A program made the position numbers and the translations under genes. The notes beneath the pieces are model-generated. The model made no database searches. It was not told the origin of the DNA and worked only from the letters and a program-made list of their open reading frames with translations. Below are positions 6,741 to 7,996 of a stretch of DNA of 7,996 nt, piece by piece; within the stretch, counting starts at the first letter, position 1, and each line of letters starts with the position of its first letter. The DNA is from Solirubrobacterales bacterium (GTDB taxonomy: Bacteria > Actinomycetota > Thermoleophilia > Solirubrobacterales > Solirubrobacteraceae): the NCBI GenBank assembly GCA_009781575.1, contig WQXW01000070.1:1-7996 (forward strand), read 5' to 3'.

Positions 6741-6832
6741 GTGTGTCCGTTTTACCAGACCCGGAGCCCGCCCGCGGAGGGGCGATGAATATGCGCATTC
6801 CGCGGGAGTCCTGCGCGCGGCCTCGGACACAC
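6741..6832 (-). repeat. Nested inverted repeats upstream of the leader ORF
   Basis: A 9-bp perfect inverted repeat (GTGTGTCCG at 6741-6749, CGGACACAC at 6824-6832) encloses a second 8-bp one (CCCGCGGA at 6771-6778, TCCGCGGG at 6799-6806), which in turn encloses GAAT/ATTC arms around ATGCGC (6787-6800). As RNA this would fold into a long branched stem whose last strand ends four bases before the leader ATG. Confidence 0.4.
6749..6757 (-). promoter_or_regulatory. Possible extended -10 element before the leader ORF
   Basis: The transcribed strand reads TGGTAAAAC, a TGn plus -10-like hexamer, in otherwise GC-rich DNA. Transcription would start about 7 nt downstream, only a few bases before the leader ATG, giving a nearly leaderless message. 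No -35 hexamer is recognisable at 16-18 bp, and an upstream start in the 6840-6905 AT-rich patch is an equal alternative. Confidence 0.25.
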
Positions 6833-6865
6833 CTGTCAGCGGTGCCATCGGGGGATTTAGAAAGA

Positions 6866-6891
6866 GGATTCGTTCCGCGCGGAACCAATCC
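6866..6891. promoter_or_regulatory. 26-bp palindrome, candidate operator in an AT-rich patch
   Basis: Arms GGATT-C-GTTCCGC and GCGGAAC-C-AATCC match at 12 of 13 positions around a centre at 6878/6879. It lies in the most AT-rich stretch of the window (about 6850-6905), where a promoter for the aromatic operon would be expected; TCTAAA lies just downstream on the transcribed strand. Size and symmetry fit a dimeric repressor site. On the minus strand the T-run comes before the palindrome, so this is not a terminator for hisC. Confidence 0.4.
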
Positions 6892-6951
6892 AAAAAACAA
6901 AACACCCAACGGCCGCTGCTCGGCCGGCACCGCCGCTGGAGCGGGCGCCGG
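6892..6951 (-). terminator. Probable transcription terminator downstream of hisC
   Basis: Reading on the transcribed strand, an 8-bp stem with one G-U pair (CCGGCGCC at 6944-6951 with GGTGCCGG at 6924-6931) is followed by a second 6-bp stem, CGGCCG-AGCAG-CGGCCG (6910-6926). After seven bases comes TTTTGTTTTTT (6892-6902). The two stems share a few bases and so compete. The T-run starts somewhat late for a textbook intrinsic terminator, but T-rich DNA is otherwise rare here. It would separate hisC from the aroF operon. Confidence 0.45.
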
Positions 6952-6954
6952 CGC

Positions 6955-6994
6955 GTCTTGCGAGAGTCTTGCGAGAGTCTTGCGCTGTCTTCCG
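6955..6994. repeat. Helically phased array of GTCTTGCG octamers
   Basis: GTCTTGCG occurs perfectly at 6955-6962, 6966-6973 and 6977-6984 (11-bp steps; full 11-bp unit TCTTGCGAGAG repeated twice). A fourth variant copy, GTCTTCCG, is at 6987-6994, a 10-bp step. All copies face the same way, one helical turn apart, which is the geometry of cooperative direct-repeat binding sites. It lies 60-130 bp upstream of the AT-rich candidate promoter patch. Confidence 0.6.
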
Positions 6995-7025
6995 GTCCGT
7001 GGCAAGCGGATTGGAAACCCCCACA

Positions 7026-7046
7026 CGCGCCCTCCCGGGCGGCGCG
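7026..7046 (-). terminator. Weak hairpin just after hisC
   Basis: A 6-bp stem (CGCGCC / GGCGCG, 9-nt loop) lies 18 nt beyond the hisC stop. On the transcribed strand it is followed by TGTGGGGG and a short TTT (7015-7017). This is too little T for a confident intrinsic terminator; it may only protect the hisC 3' end. Confidence 0.25.
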
Positions 7047-7063
7047 GGGCGGTGCCGGCGGGG

Positions 7064-7996
7064 CTACCCGCCCAGCAGCTCTTCGAGCGCGTCGAGGAAG
7101 CGTGCGTTCTCCTGCGGGGTGCCGTAGGTGACGCGCAGCGCGCCCTCGCGGCCGAGCGCGGCGCCGGCGCGCACGAGCACGCCGCGCTCGGCCAGGCCGC
7201 GCACCACCTCGGCCTCCTCGCGCTCGGCGCCGAGGTCGAACCAGCAGAAGTTGGCCTGCGAGTCGGCCGGCTGCACGCCCAGCGCGCGCAGGCGCTCATC
7301 GACCGCGATGCGCTCGGCGATCGTGTTGGTCACGCGCTGGGCCACCGCGTCCTGGTGGGCGAGCGCCTCCACCGCCGCCGCCTGCGCGAGCGCGTTGCAG
7401 AAGAACGGCTGGCGCACCTGCTCGAGCGCGCGGGGCAGCTCGCCGGAGCCGCACAGCGCAAAGCCCACGCGCAGCCCGCAGAGGCCGTACACCTTCGAGA
7501 AGGTGCGCAACAGCACCAGGTTGGGGTGACTCGCGAGCAACTCGATCGAGGCGTCGGGGTCGTCGAGCAGGTTGAACTCGCAGTAGGCCTCGTCGAGGAT
7601 CACGCACACCTGGCCCGGCACCCGCTCCAGGAAGCGCGCGATCCGCTCCAGCTCGAGCGCGGTGCTGGTGGGGTTGTTGGGGTTGCACACGATCACCAGG
7701 CGCGTGGCCACCGTGACCTCGGCGGCCATCGCGTCGAGATCGTGGCGCTGCTCGGCGTCCAGCGCCACCGTGATCGCGCGCGCGCCCGAGGAGGCGGAGA
7801 GGTGGGGATAGACCGAGAACGACGGCCACGCGTACACCAGCTCGGCGCCGGGCTCCAACAGCGCCTGGCCCGCGGCGAGCAGGATGTCGCAGGAGCCGTT
7901 GCCGATCGCGATGCGCGCGGGCTCCACGCCGTAGCGCTCCGCGAGACGCGCGCGCAGCCTCGTGTTGGAGGGGTCGGGGTAGCGGTTGAGCGAGCC
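7064..7996 (-). CDS. hisC: Histidinol-phosphate aminotransferase (HisC family), N-terminus cut by window edge
   Basis: PLP-dependent fold-type I aminotransferase. The frame is open to the right edge, giving 310 residues ending at TAG (7064-7066); with a usual length near 350-370, about 40-60 N-terminal residues are missing. Fragment numbering: the first residues read GSLNRYPDPSN, a HisC signature, then GNGSCDIL, CNPNNPTS at about 104-111, DEAY at 135-138, and TFSKVYGLCGLRVGF containing the PLP lysine (Lys168, codon at 7493-7495) and Arg176. HisC converts imidazole acetol phosphate with glutamate to histidinol phosphate. HisC-type enzymes near tyrA/aroA, as in Bacillus subtilis, also transaminate Tyr and Phe precursors, so a dual or purely aromatic role is possible. 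The 644-nt gap and likely terminator suggest it is transcribed separately from aroF. The family is certain; substrate is not. Confidence 0.93.
   Translation of the reverse strand, partial: GSLNRYPDPSNTRLRARLAERYGVEPARIAIGNGSCDILLAAGQALLEPGAELVYAWPSFSVYPHLSASSGARAITVALDAEQRHDLDAMAAEVTVATRLVIVCNPNNPTSTALELERIARFLERVPGQVCVILDEAYCEFNLLDDPDASIELLASHPNLVLLRTFSKVYGLCGLRVGFALCGSGELPRALEQVRQPFFCNALAQAAAVEALAHQDAVAQRVTNTIAERIAVDERLRALGVQPADSQANFCWFDLGAEREEAEVVRGLAERGVLVRAGAALGREGALRVTYGTPQENARFLDALEELLGG

Noticed and set aside
6624..6905. 93-codon minus-strand frame with an aromatic-rich start (FCFLDWF), first considered as the leader peptide
   Set aside because: Its aromatic codons come from the T-rich run that looks like a terminator tail, its start is a GTG without a Shine-Dalgarno, its third-position G/C is low compared with neighbours, and its stop is far from those codons, so stalling there would not act on nearby RNA structure.
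6420..7063. T-box, tRNA or known riboswitch in the aroF upstream region
   Set aside because: No T-box core sequence (AGGGTGGNACCGCG), no complete cloverleaf (GATTTAGCTAGGCG near 6617-6630 starts like a tRNA but no matching acceptor strand exists), and no riboswitch consensus that I recognise.
5761..7299. 512-codon minus-strand frame crossing the intergenic region
   Set aside because: It overlaps hisC and aroF in another frame, is Arg/Gly/Pro-rich, and shows no domain; a chance frame.

Overview
This is a high-GC stretch of bacterial chromosome carrying core metabolic and housekeeping genes, all transcribed on the minus strand, that is, from high to low coordinates. No phage, transposon, CRISPR, rRNA or tRNA gene is visible. 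The strong G/C bias at third codon positions, the GTG and TTG starts, and the order aroA-cmk-der suggest an actinobacterium. A deep lineage such as Thermoleophilia is possible, but this is inference and phylogeny would be needed to decide it.

In transcription order the window holds: hisC (7064-7996, N-terminus off the right edge); a 644-bp intergenic region (6420-7063); aroF, a type I-beta DAHP synthase with an N-terminal regulatory domain; tyrA, prephenate dehydrogenase, starting at TTG; aroA, EPSP synthase with mostly class II motifs; cmk, cytidylate kinase; der (engA), the double-GTPase ribosome assembly factor; and metK, SAM synthetase (C-terminus off the left edge). From aroF to der the genes are 22 nt, 13 nt, -4 nt and 3 nt apart, so they look like one operon. 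metK follows after 86 nt. aroF and aroA are the first and sixth steps of the shikimate pathway. tyrA commits prephenate to tyrosine. A HisC-type aminotransferase can serve both histidine and Tyr/Phe synthesis, as in the Bacillus subtilis hisC-tyrA-aroE cluster. cmk and der are growth genes carried on the same message.

The most interesting part is the region between hisC and aroF. In transcription order it holds: a weak hairpin after hisC; a helically phased array of four GTCTTGCG-like octamers (11, 11 and 10 bp steps); a GC-rich double hairpin followed by a T-rich run (likely terminator); a 26-bp near-perfect palindrome in an AT-rich patch (candidate operator/promoter); nested inverted repeats; a 38-codon ORF ending in FAFSFHYAWRFS; and a ladder of five stable stem-loops before the aroF Shine-Dalgarno. 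The short ORF looks like an aromatic-amino-acid leader peptide, and the whole resembles an attenuator-type leader for DAHP synthase. No intrinsic terminator (U-tract) follows the leader ORF, so control would have to be translational or Rho-dependent. A second notable signal is a perfect 7-bp hairpin that places the der start codon in its loop and the cmk stop codon in its 5' arm, suggesting tight translational coupling.
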